Assembly (NCBI GenBank): GCA_946894095.1
Contig: OX335645.2
Span: 10,005,001 to 10,069,000, forward strand
Length of the DNA stretch: 64,000 nucleotides
Source: Incurvaria masculella
Lineage: Eukaryota; Arthropoda; Insecta; Lepidoptera; Incurvariidae
Direction of reading: 5' to 3'
A program made the position numbers and the translations under genes. The stretch's first letter is position 1. Each line of letters begins with the position of its first letter. The notes beneath the pieces are model-generated. The model was not told where the DNA came from. It made no database searches and worked only from the letters and a program-made list of their open reading frames with translations. This document shows, piece after piece, positions 1 to 11,924 of the stretch.

Positions 1-2986
1 TTTTATTCTAACCTTTGCTCAATATGTGCTAAATTTGATCTTTTTCTAGCCAATATAAATTTAATAAAACCCAACATTATAATTATTACTGAAACCTGGT
101 TAAAAACCAGTATCCCAGATCGGGCAGTCAACATAGAAGGATACACACTATTCAGAACAGACCGTCTCACTCGCATGGGAGGAGGAGTAGCAATATATGT
201 AGCAAACCAAAACCAGGGCATACAAATCATTGCAAAACGGAATAATGAATTTGCCCGTTTATCCTCCATCGATACTCTATGGATGGATCTATCTATTAAT
301 GCTCACAAATTCCTATTAATTTGTGTTTACCGGCCCGAAGACTGTATATTGAATGAGGAAATGATACTTCTACAGCGCTTATCAACAGCAAGTGAATCTC
401 GTAATACAATCATATTTGGCGACTTCAACTACAGAAATATAACATGGCCCCTAAGACATATACAGCATAACCTTCCCAATAGAGATTTTTACTTTGAAGA
501 AATGTTTACCGGAAGCAATCTGTACCAATCTGTAGACCAACCTACACGATTTAGAGAGAGAAACCAACCATCACTTTTGGATCTAATAATGCACAATGAT
601 AAAACCTTAATATCACAGATACAATATCTTCCTCCAATAGGTAAATCAGACCATTGTGTGTTACTTGCGACAATGCAACTCGAATGTAAACAAACTGGTC
701 AGAAAACTATTACAAAAAGGAAAAACTATTTCAAATCAGATTTTAATGCTATATCGACTCACCCAGCCATAGTTAATTTACTTAGCAAAACCATTGGTGT
801 TGAAAACGTCTCAAAAAAATGGGACTTGTTCAAAAGAACTCTACTTGAAATATCAAACCAGTACAGCCCAGAAATGAGAAAATCCCCGAAGCCTCGAAAC
901 AAACCTTGGATATCGATCGAAACCTTAATAATTATTAGAAAGAAAAAGCAACTATGGGATAAATATAGACTGACTGGAAATGTAAAAGACTATCAAGAAT
1001 ATAGACAGGCCAACAATGCCTTACTATCGTTAAACCGACGTTCAAGAACATCTTACGAAATTGGCATACTAGACCTCGGAAACAAAGCCTTCCATGGGTA
1101 TATACGGCAACAACTATCTTCTAAGGTGTCTACTCTACAAACACTTATGGACAACAACGGTGACCTAGTCACGACGGATATGGGTATTGCCAACACATTA
1201 GCCAAACAATTTGAAAAAAATTTTGTACAAGAACCGCCCGGCGAAATCCCTTTAATTGCACTCCCTCGAATTGAAGATTCGATTGAGGAGGTCTCCTTCA
1301 CGCAATCAGAAGTTATGAACTACCTAAGAAACCTAAGAGATGACACGGCAATGGGACCAGATGGTATACCATTCATAATTTTGAAAAGCTGTGAAATTCT
1401 GGCCAAACCTTTGTGTAATATTATGGAAAGTTCATTTTCAACTAGCGAATTACCAGACGACTGGAGACAAGCGCTAGTAACCCCTATCTACAAAAAGGGA
1501 AATAAATTGGATGCCGTAAATTACAGACCTATCAGTCTGACATGCATAGTATCTAAATGTATGGAAAAAATAATCAACTCCCAAATAAGATATTTTCTAG
1601 CAAAAAACCACATTATAGTCAATGAACAGCACGGCTTTATGCCCAAACGCTCAACTGTTACAAACCTTCTCGAGTGCACAGACAAGTGGTCAACGGAACT
1701 AGACAAACGCTCATCGATTGACGTTATATACCTTGATTACGAAAAAGCATTTGATAGGGTTCCCCATCGTCGACTACTTGCCAAATTAAATCACTTTGGA
1801 ATACATGGAAGGTTACTGAAATGGATCGAAGCCTACCTAAATGATAGACAGCTTAAAGTTAGAGTTGGCGAGGCGCTCTCGGACCCAAGGCCCGTGTGGA
1901 GCGGAGTACCGCAAGGATCAGTAATCGCAACCACCCTTTACAACATTTTTATAACTGACCTGCACAACATCATCCAATGCAACTTTTCCTTCTTTGCTGA
2001 TGACTCCAAGTACTTCGGAAATCCTCTAACAAGTCATGCACAGTTACAAAAGGACCTAAACAGTGTTCAGGAATGGTCCTCTCGGTGGTTATTGAACCTA
2101 AATGCTGAAAAATGTACCGTGCTCCACATGGGAAAAAAAAAATCCTAAATTGCCATACTTTTTAAACAATGTCAAACTCAAGCCAGTGGATTCACAAAAG
2201 GACCTGGGAATCAACATCACCTACGACTTGAAATGGGAGACCCATATTTCAGAAATTATTAAGAAAGCGAACTCACTCATTTTCATGATTCGAAAAGCCT
2301 TTCATGTCCTTACACCTGATATTATGTTGAAAATATTAAAAACATATGTAAGACCACTATTAGAATATGGTTTTCAGATCTGGCAGCCTTATTTTATTAA
2401 GGATATCCAGGCTTTGGAAAGAGTCCAACGAAGATTCACCAAAATTCCTCAACAGCTCTCCAACCTAACATATGATGAAAGACTTAAAATTCTAAATCTT
2501 CCCTCTCTAGAAAGCCGCCGTCAGAGAGGTGACCTCATAGAAGCATACAAGATAATGACCGGAAAGTATGATTGCGCAAATCTTGGAAATATGCTCACCT
2601 TAAATAAAAACACTCACCTAAGAGGACACAGCTTGAAACTCAACTGCACGGAACATAACACCAACACCCGCAAACATTTCTTCACAAATAGAGTTGTGGA
2701 GTTATGGAACAAGCTCCCCGAAGACGTTATTAATGCTAACTCAACCAATCAATTCAAAAATCGTTTGGACACTCATTTTAAAAGAAAATAAAACAAATAA
2801 CCAGTTAATTCATTCATATTACAATGGCAATTGACTAAAAAAAAAACAAATAAATAAATGTGTTCCCAATTACTAATTAAATAACTTTCCACATGACGAT
2901 CAACTTAATCTAATGAAAAATAAGATTTAGACATATCAGCTTAGGCTGCCTGTCTAAAATAAATAAATAAATAAATAAATAAAAAG
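1..2986 (+). mobile_element. Non-LTR retrotransposon (LINE), endonuclease plus reverse transcriptase, frameshifted
   Basis: The reading frame is already open at base 1 and runs to a stop at 2146-2148. It carries the end of an apurinic-type endonuclease (TETWL near 95, GGGVAIY near 180, DFN near 420, SDHCVLL near 650) and a reverse transcriptase (NYRPISL near 1520, YEKAFDRV near 1740, GVPQGSV near 1905, intact FADD near 1993). The frame then shifts by one base in a run of ten A at 2133-2142. The C-terminal part continues at 2102-2791 (YVRPLLEYG near 2347, LWNKLPEDV near 2704). A 3' untranslated stretch ends in an (AAAT)n tail. The overall type is a Jockey/CR1-group LINE; the exact clade is not certain. 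The 5' end is outside the window. One frameshift is the only obvious lesion, so this is a fairly young copy. Confidence 0.9.
2956..2985 (+). repeat. (AAAT)n tail of the LINE
   Basis: About seven tandem AAAT units directly follow the 3' untranslated part of the upstream LINE. Short tandem 3' tails are normal for CR1-group and related LINEs, so this probably marks the 3' boundary of the insertion. Confidence 0.8.
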
Positions 2987-2990
2987 CTTA

Positions 2991-3893
2991 CCGCACGTAT
3001 GAGGAGCAGGTTATGCTGCGGACGTCTTCGAGCCTTACATGGGTTTCATCTTCAGTAGAACATGCCTGTCAAGACGGAGGTAGTCACGTTACTGACTACC
3101 CGCCGTTCTGCTCTTCTTCTAAGCGTCCATGAGCATCAGCTTAAGGAACGGCAGCATTCCGAACTTCATGTGAAGTGCACAACACACTAGCTATGTTTTA
3201 CTCAACGTGTGTTGTCGGTGCACTGCTTCGAAATTCAGTCTTTAGCTTTTCGAGAACAAATCTTTTAGAATTTTACGTGGGAGGTTTCGTTAGCTACTAA
3301 GTCCTTCGTGCATGCGGTGTGCTGAATTAATATCATGACAGAGGTGAGGTATTCGTCCTATTTACAGAGCGCATCACCCTCGGCGCCACAGTAGGAATTT
3401 GCGTTTGCAAGTAAAACGTCGGTGGGTCAAAGTCCAATGTGTGGGTAGAGGTGATGCTGTTTGTACAGTTACATGAAAAATCATACCCTTTCAATTATTC
3501 ACTTCACTACATTTTCTTTCCATTGACGAGGCTAACCGTGCTATTTATTAATACATTTTAGCAAACAAACAAATAATTGATGAAAGTTAAGTATTGGAAG
3601 AAGAAGAGTTCGACGAACTTTAATAATGGTGCATTATTTCCGAAGAAAATAAATGCTCAGTGTTCAACATTATTGATTGGAGGAGTCCTTCATACCAATT
3701 CTATCAAGTATTTGTAGTTTTCATTTGGAAATTCGCAAATATTGATGTGCAGTCACGAGCAGTCACTGCTTCGCGAGTGATGTTGTGGCGCTCTAGCTAT
3801 GCCCTCCGGTCGTGCGTCGCGGTCGCGCCAATCGAACGGCGCTCCATAGATATACTAGAGCAGTATGGTCACGGTTGCTACAATCATAGTGCC
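2991..3893. other. Gene-free stretch with one interspersed repeat
   Basis: No coding exon was recognised. The segment 3362-3466 is, in reverse complement, similar to 42014-42124; both contain the blocks GGCGCCACAGTAGG and TTTGTAC. It is therefore part of an interspersed repeat present at least twice here. An 82-codon ORF at 3660-3908 has no recognisable features and runs into the next LINE junction. Confidence 0.5.
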
Positions 3894-3905
3894 AACTTTA
3901 GATAT
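3894..3905 (+). repeat. Target-site duplication, left copy
   Basis: The bases AACTTTAGATAT occur here and again at 5063-5074, directly bordering the truncated Jockey-type LINE. The match is exact over 12 bases and breaks on both sides. Confidence 0.85.
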
Positions 3906-5062
3906 TAGACACACTCAACAGTGGAACAGGTTCACCGAGTCTGCAACAAAATAAGAAAAACACTAGAGCAGAAGGAATACTGCTCATCTGCGTTCCTTGA
4001 CATCCAACAGGCATTTGATAGAGTTTGGCACAAGGGTCTTCTCTGTAAATTAAAAAAATCCCTTCCACATAACTACTTCTCCATATTGAATTCATACCTA
4101 ACAGAAAGACTATTCCAAATAAAAAGTGGTGACGCTACCTCTTCTTTCCATGAAATCAGGGCAGGTGTACCACAAGGATCAGTGCTGGGACCTGTGCTAT
4201 ACACAATTTACACTGCAGATCTCCCTGAAGTTCCTGGAGTAGTCACTGCCACCTTCGCTGATAATACTGCCCTCCTGGCTAGCGATAAAGATCCTGAAGT
4301 GGCATCACAATCATTACAAAAGGGACTTAATGCCGTTACTGAATGGTTGCAGGCATGGAAAATAAAAGCATCTGCCTTCAAATCGGTACAGGTGACTTTC
4401 ACACTGAAAAAAGGCAATTGTCCACCAGTTACCCTAGAAAACTCCATCCTGCCACACAAAGACAGTGTAAAGTACCTCGGCTTACACCTGGACCGTCGCC
4501 TAACATGGAGGCAACACATAAAAACCAAAAGGGAAGAGTTAAAAGTCAGATATAACAACCTTCACTGGCTGCTTGGCCGCAACAGCAGACTGTCGACGGA
4601 TAATAAGCTCCTGATCTACAAAAGCATCCTCAAACCCGTATGGATGTACGGCATACAGCTGTGGGGTAGTGCCAGCAACTCAAACATCGCCATGTTGCAA
4701 CGGCAACAAAACATGATTCTAAGAACCATATCAAATGTCCCATGGTACACCACAAACGCTGAAATCCATGATCATCTACAGATGAAAAATGTTAAAGACG
4801 AAGTCCGGTCCACTGCAAAAAAATATCAGGAGCGACTGAAAAACCACCCCAACATATTGGCTGCCCAACTAATTCGACAAAATTACCCAAAGCGTCTCAA
4901 AAGACATGACATCCTGATGCTGCAAAATCGTTAGCAGCTGCATTAGCCTAAGGAGATGATGTCCCTAGTGGGGGGCACACTCCACACAAGATCCGAGCCA
5001 TCAACAAATCCGCTTATAGTCCAAGGACTGATCGCAGATAAGACCATAATAAAAAATAAAAA
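3906..5062 (+). mobile_element. 5'-truncated Jockey-type LINE with a 12-bp target duplication
   Basis: The coding part begins abruptly inside the reverse transcriptase (HSTVEQVHRV, in frame from 3912) and runs to a stop at 4932-4934. It covers the RT palm (FLDIQQAFDRVWH near 3996, AGVPQGSVLGP near 4164) and the thumb/C-terminal region (KYLGLHLDRRLTW near 4470). The catalytic FADD box reads FADN near 4257, so the last metal-binding aspartate is lost. The 3' end is A-rich. The same 12 bases, AACTTTAGATAT, flank the insert at 3894-3905 and 5063-5074. That is the expected signature of target-primed reverse transcription with 5' truncation. Judged a dead copy. Confidence 0.9.
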
Positions 5063-5074
5063 AACTTTAGATAT
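5063..5074 (+). repeat. Target-site duplication, right copy
   Basis: Second exact copy of AACTTTAGATAT, immediately after the A-rich 3' end of the LINE. Confidence 0.85.
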
Positions 5075-5182
5075 AAAATAAGTTGTCAATCAAAACTGTA
5101 TGCACATCGGTTCAGTCGAGCCCATGCCATAGCCCATGCAGCATTCACAGCATGTAACCGATTAATCGCATTTTTATTATAT

Positions 5183-6465
5183 TAGGTTGGGGAAAAAGTT
5201 TCTTCGCATTTTTTAAGAAAATTCAAAACATTTTTTAATATGGTTTATTTACATTTAACTAAAGTATGTAGGTACCATTTTGTTCGATAACTTTTTGCCA
5301 TCTTGTAGGTAGGGACATGATCCCATTGCTATAGAAATATTGGGACTTCTGATCAATATACCGCGACAAGTGGTTTTGGCAGTCCTCTCGTGATGTTAAC
5401 CTGACACTGCCTAAAGAATTCTGAAGAGACCTAAACAGGTGGAAATCTGAAGGTGCAAGGTCAGGATTATACGGCGGATGCATTAACACCTCCCAGCCAA
5501 ACTCTCTTAGTTTTTGCTGAGTGGCTAAAGATGTGTGAGGTCTAGCGTTATTATGATGAAAAACCACACCCCTTCTGTTGATTAATTCCGGCCGCTTTCT
5601 CTCAACTTCTTGCTTTAATCTCATCAGTTGTTCGCAGTAGAGTTTAGAATCGATGGTCCTGCCTGGTGGTAACAGCTCATAATGAATAATGCCCTTCCAA
5701 TCCCACCACACACACAGCATCACCTTGTTGCGAGTTAACCCGGGTTTCGCCACAGTCTGTGAAGCTTGACCGGCCTTTGACCACGACCTTTTTCGCACGT
5801 TCTTGTCGTACGTGATCCACTTTTCATCACCAGTTATCAGCTTCTTCAAAAATGGTTCGGTTTCATTACGTCGTAATAAAGAATCACAAATGAGTACACG
5901 GTTCATTAGGTTTCTTTCAGTGAGCTCGTGAGGTACCCAATTATCGAGCTTTTTTGTGTACCCAGTTTTTTTCAAATGCGCCAAAACTGTTTTGTGGTCA
6001 ATTCCTAGTTCTTCAGCTACGTCGTAACTACTGATATGCCGATCTTGCTCCACTTTTTCAAAAATGGCATCCATTTTATCCGTAATAGGGCGACCAGAGC
6101 GACGTGCATCTTTGACATCAAAATTTCCGGATTGAAAACGCTTAAACCAAATTTGTGCTACTCTCACAGACACTGCACTAGGTCCATAAACTTCGCAAAT
6201 TTTTTTCGCGGCTTGCGTTGCATTTTTACCTTTTTTGTAGTAAAATTTTAAAATGTATCGAATTTCTTCATTAGATCCACTCATTTTGACAGTACGAAAA
6301 ACAAATGAGAATCACACATTTTCCTAATTTGAATTTGGAATTATGTTCTTTAAAATTTAAACTTTCAATGATACCAAAACCAGCCAGATACAAATAGTAT
6401 AGCCAAAGAGATTTTATTACAAGTTCATACATACTATAATGCGAAAAGACTTTTTCCCCGACCTA
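5183..6465 (-). mobile_element. mariner element, nearly complete
   Basis: A 1.28-kb unit with terminal inverted repeats of about 28 bp. The left end reads GGTTGGGGAAAAAGTTTCTT after TA (5183-5184). The right end is its reverse complement with about three mismatches, followed by TA (6464-6465). The transposase lies on the minus strand inside. The TA duplication and the repeat length fit mariner. The right end stops 20 bp before the first Rabggta exon in this window, so the element sits in the 3' end of an intron. Confidence 0.93.
5259..6284 (-). pseudogene. mariner transposase, full length but with a mutated catalytic triad
   Basis: The 341-residue ORF matches the usual mariner length (about 345). 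Residues 5-110 form the paired helix-turn-helix DNA-binding part, with GRP at 64-66. WVPHEL is at 116-121. The DD34D catalytic core is visible: D153 in TGDEKW and D280 in LAPSDFHLF. The middle aspartate, normally in HHDNARPH, is N245 here (HHNNARPH). Spacing from 245 to 280 is 34 residues, as expected. The frame is otherwise intact, so this single substitution probably abolishes activity. Confidence 0.93.
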
Positions 6466-6485
6466 TTATTTACATCATTTTAAAG

Positions 6486-6712
6486 GTGCTGTGAAGAAGA
6501 CAATTAAAATTGTGGTGTGTTCAATCACTCCTGACATCACTACAGTCGCTTTTAATAATTGCGTCAGTAAGACCAATGTGGCGGCTGAAACACGGCTGAT
6601 TATTGATGACAACCAAGTCACAGGAGAGTGGAAATCCATTTCTGGAAGGGATTTTGACTATGTATGGGTCTTTAATCATGGAAGAATTATTGTGGAGAAT
6701 TTGGACATTAAG
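6486..6712 (+). CDS. Rabggta: Rabggta, first exon in window (Ig-like insert region)
   Basis: Encodes ..VKKTIKIVVCSITPD.. to ..IVENLDIK. The donor is AAG|GTAATA, phase 0. The likely acceptor is TTTTAAAG|GTGCTG. It is only 20 bp from the mariner end, and an alternative AG lies a few bases downstream, so the exact 5' edge is less certain than the other junctions. Confidence 0.8.
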
Positions 6713-9700
6713 GTAATATTTTCAAAATATACATATTTCATCTTCATCCCTTGCATTATGAATGCTACTGTAAATTATATAAATAAACCTTAATGGGCTG
6801 TCCCAATTATTCATTGCTACAGCCTAAACATTACCGAAGTACTGGGTTTCCTCACAATGTTTTCCTGAATGATAACCGAGCATGAATTCGTGTTTGGGTT
6901 ATAGTGGTACAGTTAAAATCAACTAGATTGGTGCCAATGCATTGAGCAAAAGATAATCAAAACTACTTGACTCCCAGCATAGTTTCTTGTTGTTTGTTTC
7001 TTCTTAGTAGCTACGTGGTAATCGAATTGTTTGAAAAAAATACGAATCCAAGCGTGTGTACTCAATGGAGGTAAATAAACGTCCAATCTCCCTAAAATTC
7101 GCCTCTTTAACCGTTTACATCATACTCTCTTAAGGGTATTATTTTAAAACATCCACTCTCTAATCGCGATACCGATACGCAATATCTCTAAGCCGATACT
7201 CAACTGGCTATCCAATAAAAAAAAGTTACAAATTAGTTTTTCTTAGTAGAAATCAGTGCCATCCTGTCAGCGGGAGGGAACACATATCCTATGCCTGACT
7301 TTTTAACGATTGCATTTAGGAATGTTTTTAAGCAAGGCGTTATAAGTTAATTTAGGATAATCAAAGGGATATTTTTATTGAAAAGATAACAGCGAGAAAC
7401 CAATAGGTTCCTTGTTGACTATTTAACCTACCTTTTGGTGATTTTCTTAGACTTTGATACAAACATAATTTATTTACAAAGCAAAATTGTAGGTGCAATA
7501 CATTTATTTTCTTCTAATGGCATTGTATTATTTTTAAAAGTTTAGAAATCACTAAGGGCTCAGATTTGGTGTCCAAATAACATCATTTTACCTTTTGGCA
7601 AGTGATTATTTCAATTCACTGAAGTTCTGAAAGTACCGTTTTCAGAACTAAAGGGAACTTCCCGGTGGGACTAACTCATTCGCGGGCACTGTACAAAACC
7701 GTGCTATTGCGCTCTGGGACCTTCTATGTTTCAAAGAAAAAGACAGGCTCCGTGATGAGGAGGATGCAACATGTCCACAAAGCAGACAATGTGCATAGTG
7801 TTTAATTTGGTAAGATTTACGAAAATTTTAATTACAAAGCTACTTCTAGCTAAAAGTAAACCACGACCGCTGTATTCAAAACTCTAACAAAAACTAAAAT
7901 GATTATAAATTTTCATGAAACAAGCTATGTCTGATGACTAATCTTTTTAAAATTTATAGATTTTATCGTTGAGTAATCCACCTCCAAAGTTATTGTATAA
8001 AACACGCGAAAAATACGAATTTTCAGACCTAATAAGTTAGAAACCAAACATAATTGTACAATGCCAACGGTCATCAGACATCTAGTTCAATCAAATAAAT
8101 CTATTTTGAGCAAAACTTTGGATCTCTGACAAGAAATATAGGCGTGATCTTCTTTCCCCTTTTTATCGGGAATTGAGCGGGATGGCCCACCTTAATACAT
8201 AATCTAGTGTTTTCATTTACATACTCTTCAACTCAGATTGTGTGCTCAGGGTTATTTTTTTATGTAAGGTTGCTAGAAACGAAAAAACGCCAACAACAAT
8301 GCATGTATATTTTAAAACTAAACCTCATGCATGCAAGGCCGACACTTTTCCATTACACCATGGAGCATTGTAACACAATCCCACATTCCAAGCGACTATA
8401 GCATTTTAATTTTCCAGGTGGAATTGGAAGCAAATGAAGAAAAACAGCTGCTGCGTTGCAAAGAACAAAAACCGGGCAGATATCTCGGTTTATCAGAATT
8501 TAATTTCCAGAATAATTATTCTGAGCCAGTAATTGAGGAATTGAAGAAGCAGCTTGAATCTTGTTACCAGCTTTTAGATTTGGAGCCGGACAGTAAATGT
8601 AGGTGCTCTTTTATTATTATTTGCAACATTAATATACCAGTTTGCTTTGTTTGTGCAGTGGCGGGTATGTTAAGAGACCTCTAATCACTCCATCCAACTC
8701 CAAAACGTAGAAGTAGTGGAAGGCGTGGGCAACCGCTTACGTTCTTTTGGTCCCAAGCCTTGTATAAGGCCTCGCGTTCGTTAGTGTTCATGATCACAGC
8801 AACCGCCTACAGCCTTGCGCTCAACATGAGAGTGCCTCCCATGCAACAAATTGATGTGTTTATATTTTCCGGCCGGTTGACCTGTCATGTGGTCTGCTTG
8901 GTTTTTGGACCGCACGTTTGCAACCGTTCCTCTAATGTCTTTTATTCAAAAGTAATAAGAGTAAGGAATACTGTATCATACATTTTGAATCGAAGATATT
9001 GGACAAACTATTTTATGTTCACAGCATAGTTTTTTAAGGAGTATAGTTGATAAAAAAAATTGAGGTCACAGACAAACATCTAAAAACTTAATAAACACAT
9101 ATGAATTGTCCTTTATTACAGGTACGTTACTTACTACCACTTTCTTGATGCACTGTTGCGACCCAGCAAAGAATCTTAATGAAGCTCTAAAAAATTTAAT
9201 TCGATTGAAGGAGATTGATAAACTAAGATCTGGTTACTATGGCGACATTGCTTCCAAGTGGATCATAGAAGAATATTTGGTGAAACATGGCAGCAGTGCC
9301 GAAGATGCCCCACCTCTCCATAGTTTGTACAACATCAAAATAACATCGCTGTATCACATGCAATATTTCAGTGCTTTTACTGTTGTGGACTTGAGTAACC
9401 ACAATTTGACATCTCGTGTTCTGCCAATGATTTCTCCTCTGCAGAACTGTGAGGTATGTGATATTGTTCATTCGGTATTATGAGCATATAGTCAAAATAC
9501 TAATAATAATGGAGTTGTTGTCATTTGTTATAAAAGATTCTTTTAAATTTTAGTTGTAATGGATAAATTTATGAAATGAAATTAAAATATACTTTACTAG
9601 CTGAGGTACCCGGCTCCACTTGGCCAAGGCACAGCAGTGGCAGTCAGCCAAATTTAATCAAAATCACACAAGCCGATAGGGTGTGATCGAATAAGAAACA

Positions 9701-10709
9701 TCCAAACATTCCAATTTATGTTACCATGGGAAGGAATGCATATGAAAACGTAAATTATTCGACTTCTTCAAAGATTTTTAAAAGCATGTGCCGCCAAGAC
9801 CTTTCTGCACACCCTTTACCTGGCTACATTGAAATGGATAAAAAACACATAACATTTTCATTGCCGCTTCGACTATCTTTCTTTCAATGAGATATGTACC
9901 AACCTAGGCGGGATATACCCTACCACCTAGTAAGGAAGGGGCTGCCTGAAAACTCCCAGTTTACTTCACTTTATTTTTGCCCTATGTCTTCAACATGTCA
10001 TTCACATTTCGCATTAAGGTATGAAATGATAATTGTATTATATCATTAGTATGGACGAAAACAAAATCATAACTTATAGGCGCCAGTGAAATTTCTTTGC
10101 GGGTTCTTCTTCACTGGTCGATCGAATCCGCGGATCAATTAAATTGTGATATGACTTAGTGTAGTTTGACTACTTGTATGTTTGAACCAATTTACACAAA
10201 CATTTCCTAACTTATAACTTATACGTGTTTGGTGAAAACCGTTTTAAAATCGGCTCGGTAGTTTTGAGTTTATCGCATTCAGACAGACAGAGAGACGTGG
10301 AGGGAGACTTTGTTTCATAATATTCGATTACATTGATGCAAGAGGCGAGCTTGTTCCCAAAGGTAATCTCTAAGTTCATCTGTAATTACTAAATGACACT
10401 GTATTTAATGGAAAACTGTTAAAATGTTCAAGACATACAAGTATTACCCCAATGCGGGCAGTTTTATTTCCTCGGGGTTTCATGTTTGTCGCTACAACTT
10501 AAATGTAATTTAATAAAGTAAAAAATTTGCATTTACCAACATCTTTTTTGCAGGTGCTCGATTTGGGAAACAATCTGATAACCCATTTGAAGAAATTCCC
10601 TCACTTGCCTTATCTTCGACGACTGAGACTGACAGGAAATATCATTGAGGGTACAGAACTGCAAGAATTTGTGAAAACTTGGGAAAAACAAATTGAAATT
10701 ATTGTGTGA
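6486..10709 (+). CDS. Rabggta: Rab geranylgeranyltransferase subunit alpha, C-terminal half (4 exons)
   Basis: Four exons join in frame: 6486-6712, 8418-8598, 9122-9453 and 10554-10709 (297 codons plus TGA). All downstream junctions are GT..AG. The product is the alpha subunit of the cytosolic enzyme that, with its beta subunit and Rab escort protein, adds geranylgeranyl groups to the C-terminal cysteines of Rab GTPases. Recognised parts are the Ig-like insert region (LIIDDNQVTGEW), the region ending LESCYQLLDLEPDSK, the stretch around LKEIDKLRSGYYGDI, and the C-terminal leucine-rich repeats (FTVVDLSNHNLTSRV, VLDLGNNLITHL). The N-terminal prenyltransferase alpha repeats are not in the window. 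Everything from 1 to 6465 is transposon or unassigned DNA, so the intron before exon 6486 is at least 6.4 kb long. Assignment rests on clear similarity to the vertebrate protein as known to me. Confidence 0.9.
7648..8195. mobile_element. MITE family C, copy 1 (older), in a Rabggta intron
   Basis: About 545 bp, collinear with 49404-49953 along its whole length. Shared blocks include CTAACTCATTCGCGGGCAC, GACAGGCTCCGTGATGAGGA and AAGTAAACCACGACCGCTGT. The right end, GGGATGGCCCACCTTAA, matches the terminal repeat of the better-preserved copy; the left end is eroded. No coding capacity. The rest of the intron 6713-8417 shows no further feature that I can support. Confidence 0.8.
8418..8598 (+). 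CDS. Rabggta: Rabggta, second exon in window
   Basis: Acceptor TTTTCCAG|GTGGAATT, phase 0 in. Encodes VELEANEEKQ.. to ..LEPDSK. The donor AAAT|GTAGGT leaves one base of a codon that the next exon completes. Confidence 0.88.
9122..9453 (+). CDS. Rabggta: Rabggta, third exon in window
   Basis: Acceptor TTATTACAG|GTACG. The first two bases complete the split codon from 8598. Encodes TLLTTTFLMHCCDP.. to ..MISPLQNCE, which includes the start of the leucine-rich repeats. Donor GAG|GTATGT, phase 0. Confidence 0.9.
9597..10332 (+). repeat. Degenerate interspersed repeat in the last Rabggta intron
   Basis: Begins CTAGCTGAGGTACCCGGC, also found at 58926, and ends near a CAGACAGACAGAGAGACG block followed by TTTGTTTCATAATATTC. 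Both ends resemble a common lepidopteran dispersed repeat. The interior is eroded and shows no reading frame. A sub-block at about 9835-9965 resembles parts of 35570-35690 and 62920-62990. Confidence 0.5.
10554..10709 (+). CDS. Rabggta: Rabggta, last exon
   Basis: Acceptor CTTTTTTGCAG|GTGCTCG, phase 0. Encodes the final leucine-rich repeats (VLDLGNNLITHLKKFPHL, LRRLRLTGNII) and ends ..KQIEIIV followed by TGA at 10707-10709. Confidence 0.9.
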   Translation: MLDLGNNLITHLKKFPHLPYLRRLRLTGNIIEGTELQEFVKTWEKQIEIIV

Positions 10710-11282
10710 TCCTATCATGTTCATTATCGCTAAAATGTCACAGCTCTTTATTTAACTCGGTTAAGATTTATAAGACAAGTTACTCTGTCATTGTTCAATA
10801 TGTCTGTACATGTTTTGACTTTACGTTTTTTGTGGTCAACAGGCAGCAGGTATTGCCTACATAACTGAAAAATGATGGTCATGGAGATACATAAAAATCC
10901 TTATTAGGCCATTGACATAGAGAGACTTAGTCATAGTTAGATAAATTTATATGGATTAAAAATAATCTTCACCTTACTTGATTGCCAGAAATTGCTACCA
11001 AAATCGTAAATCATGCTTTCACTATATTATATGTATTTTTACCTTTCGAATAAACCCTTCAGTGCCACAGTGTTTCAGCTCAGATAGAAAAGAGGTCATA
11101 CATATAAGCAAGAACGTTAATAAGGGAATGGATGTGAGATGTTCATATTTCACTATCAGTACGAGTGTCGCCATAACCATTTGCATGGGCTTTATTAAAA
11201 ATACCAAACATATTTGATTGAAATATTCACAAATGCTGCAAATTGTTCACAGTTCTGTGTTTTTAGCATTAATATATACCAC
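10710..11282 (+). other. Rabggta: Rabggta 3' untranslated and downstream region
   Basis: No further exon was seen. An AATAAA at 11049-11054, about 340 bp after the stop, is the best candidate polyadenylation signal. The next transposon starts at 11283. Confidence 0.4.
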
Positions 11283-11902
11283 AAAGGAGAATGCCCAAAT
11301 CCAGGCCCCTTAGAAATCATTCCTGTCTTTTATTGACACATATGCGATCATTTATATTTATTATTTAAACATATTTTAAACTATCTGAATTCCCATTTTT
11401 TATGGCCGGTTACTTGTTAAATAATTTAAAGGAATCATTCACAATTACTTCTTTTTCTACTTACAAAATGAATAAGACAAGGACAGAACATCGCATAGTA
11501 CTTCCGTTGTCTTAAGACGTGTTCGGGTAGCCTGCTCCATGCCATTCCATCCGGTAAGGGAGAAAAAAAGCCGTAAATACGAATGTAAAATTATCCCTAG
11601 GACCAATTTGAAGGATTGTTGCTAATGAAATATCAAAGAGATATTAAACTCTGTCCATTTTTGTTGTGTTTGGACTGGAGCATTTTGCTCCACGCTGTGC
11701 TCTCTGGTGTCACTAAAACGTTCATAACCTGAAGACCGCATTTTAATAGCTTTAAAATTGCAATGAATTTGGTCTTCAAAATTCTCGAAATAGTCAACTC
11801 GAAAAGTTGTATTATTTTCTAAATTATAACACTGGTTTGGACAATAGACACTCAAATTTTAAAGGGGCCCAAAATGTATGGGGCAAATGGGCATTCTCCT
11901 TT
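11283..11902 (-). mobile_element. MITE family A, uninterrupted copy
   Basis: A 620-bp unit with inverted ends AAAGGAGAATGCCCA (left) and its complement TGGGCATTCTCCTTT (right). It is the reverse complement of the outer parts of 16318-20436. Matching landmarks include the blocks around GCATAGTACTTCCG, CGTGTTCGGGTAGCCTGCTC and TTATCCCTAGGACCAATTTG. The TA at 11446-11447 corresponds exactly to the place where the other copy is split by the pogo-type element. It has no protein-coding capacity and is probably mobilised by a Tc1/mariner-type transposase. Confidence 0.88.
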
Positions 11903-11924
11903 CCATTTTACATCACAGAGATTT

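Noticed and set aside
2102..2148. Programmed frameshift in the LINE at the ten-A run
   Set aside because: LINEs of this group normally encode endonuclease and RT in one frame. A slip in a homopolymer is more simply a mutation or a sequencing error.
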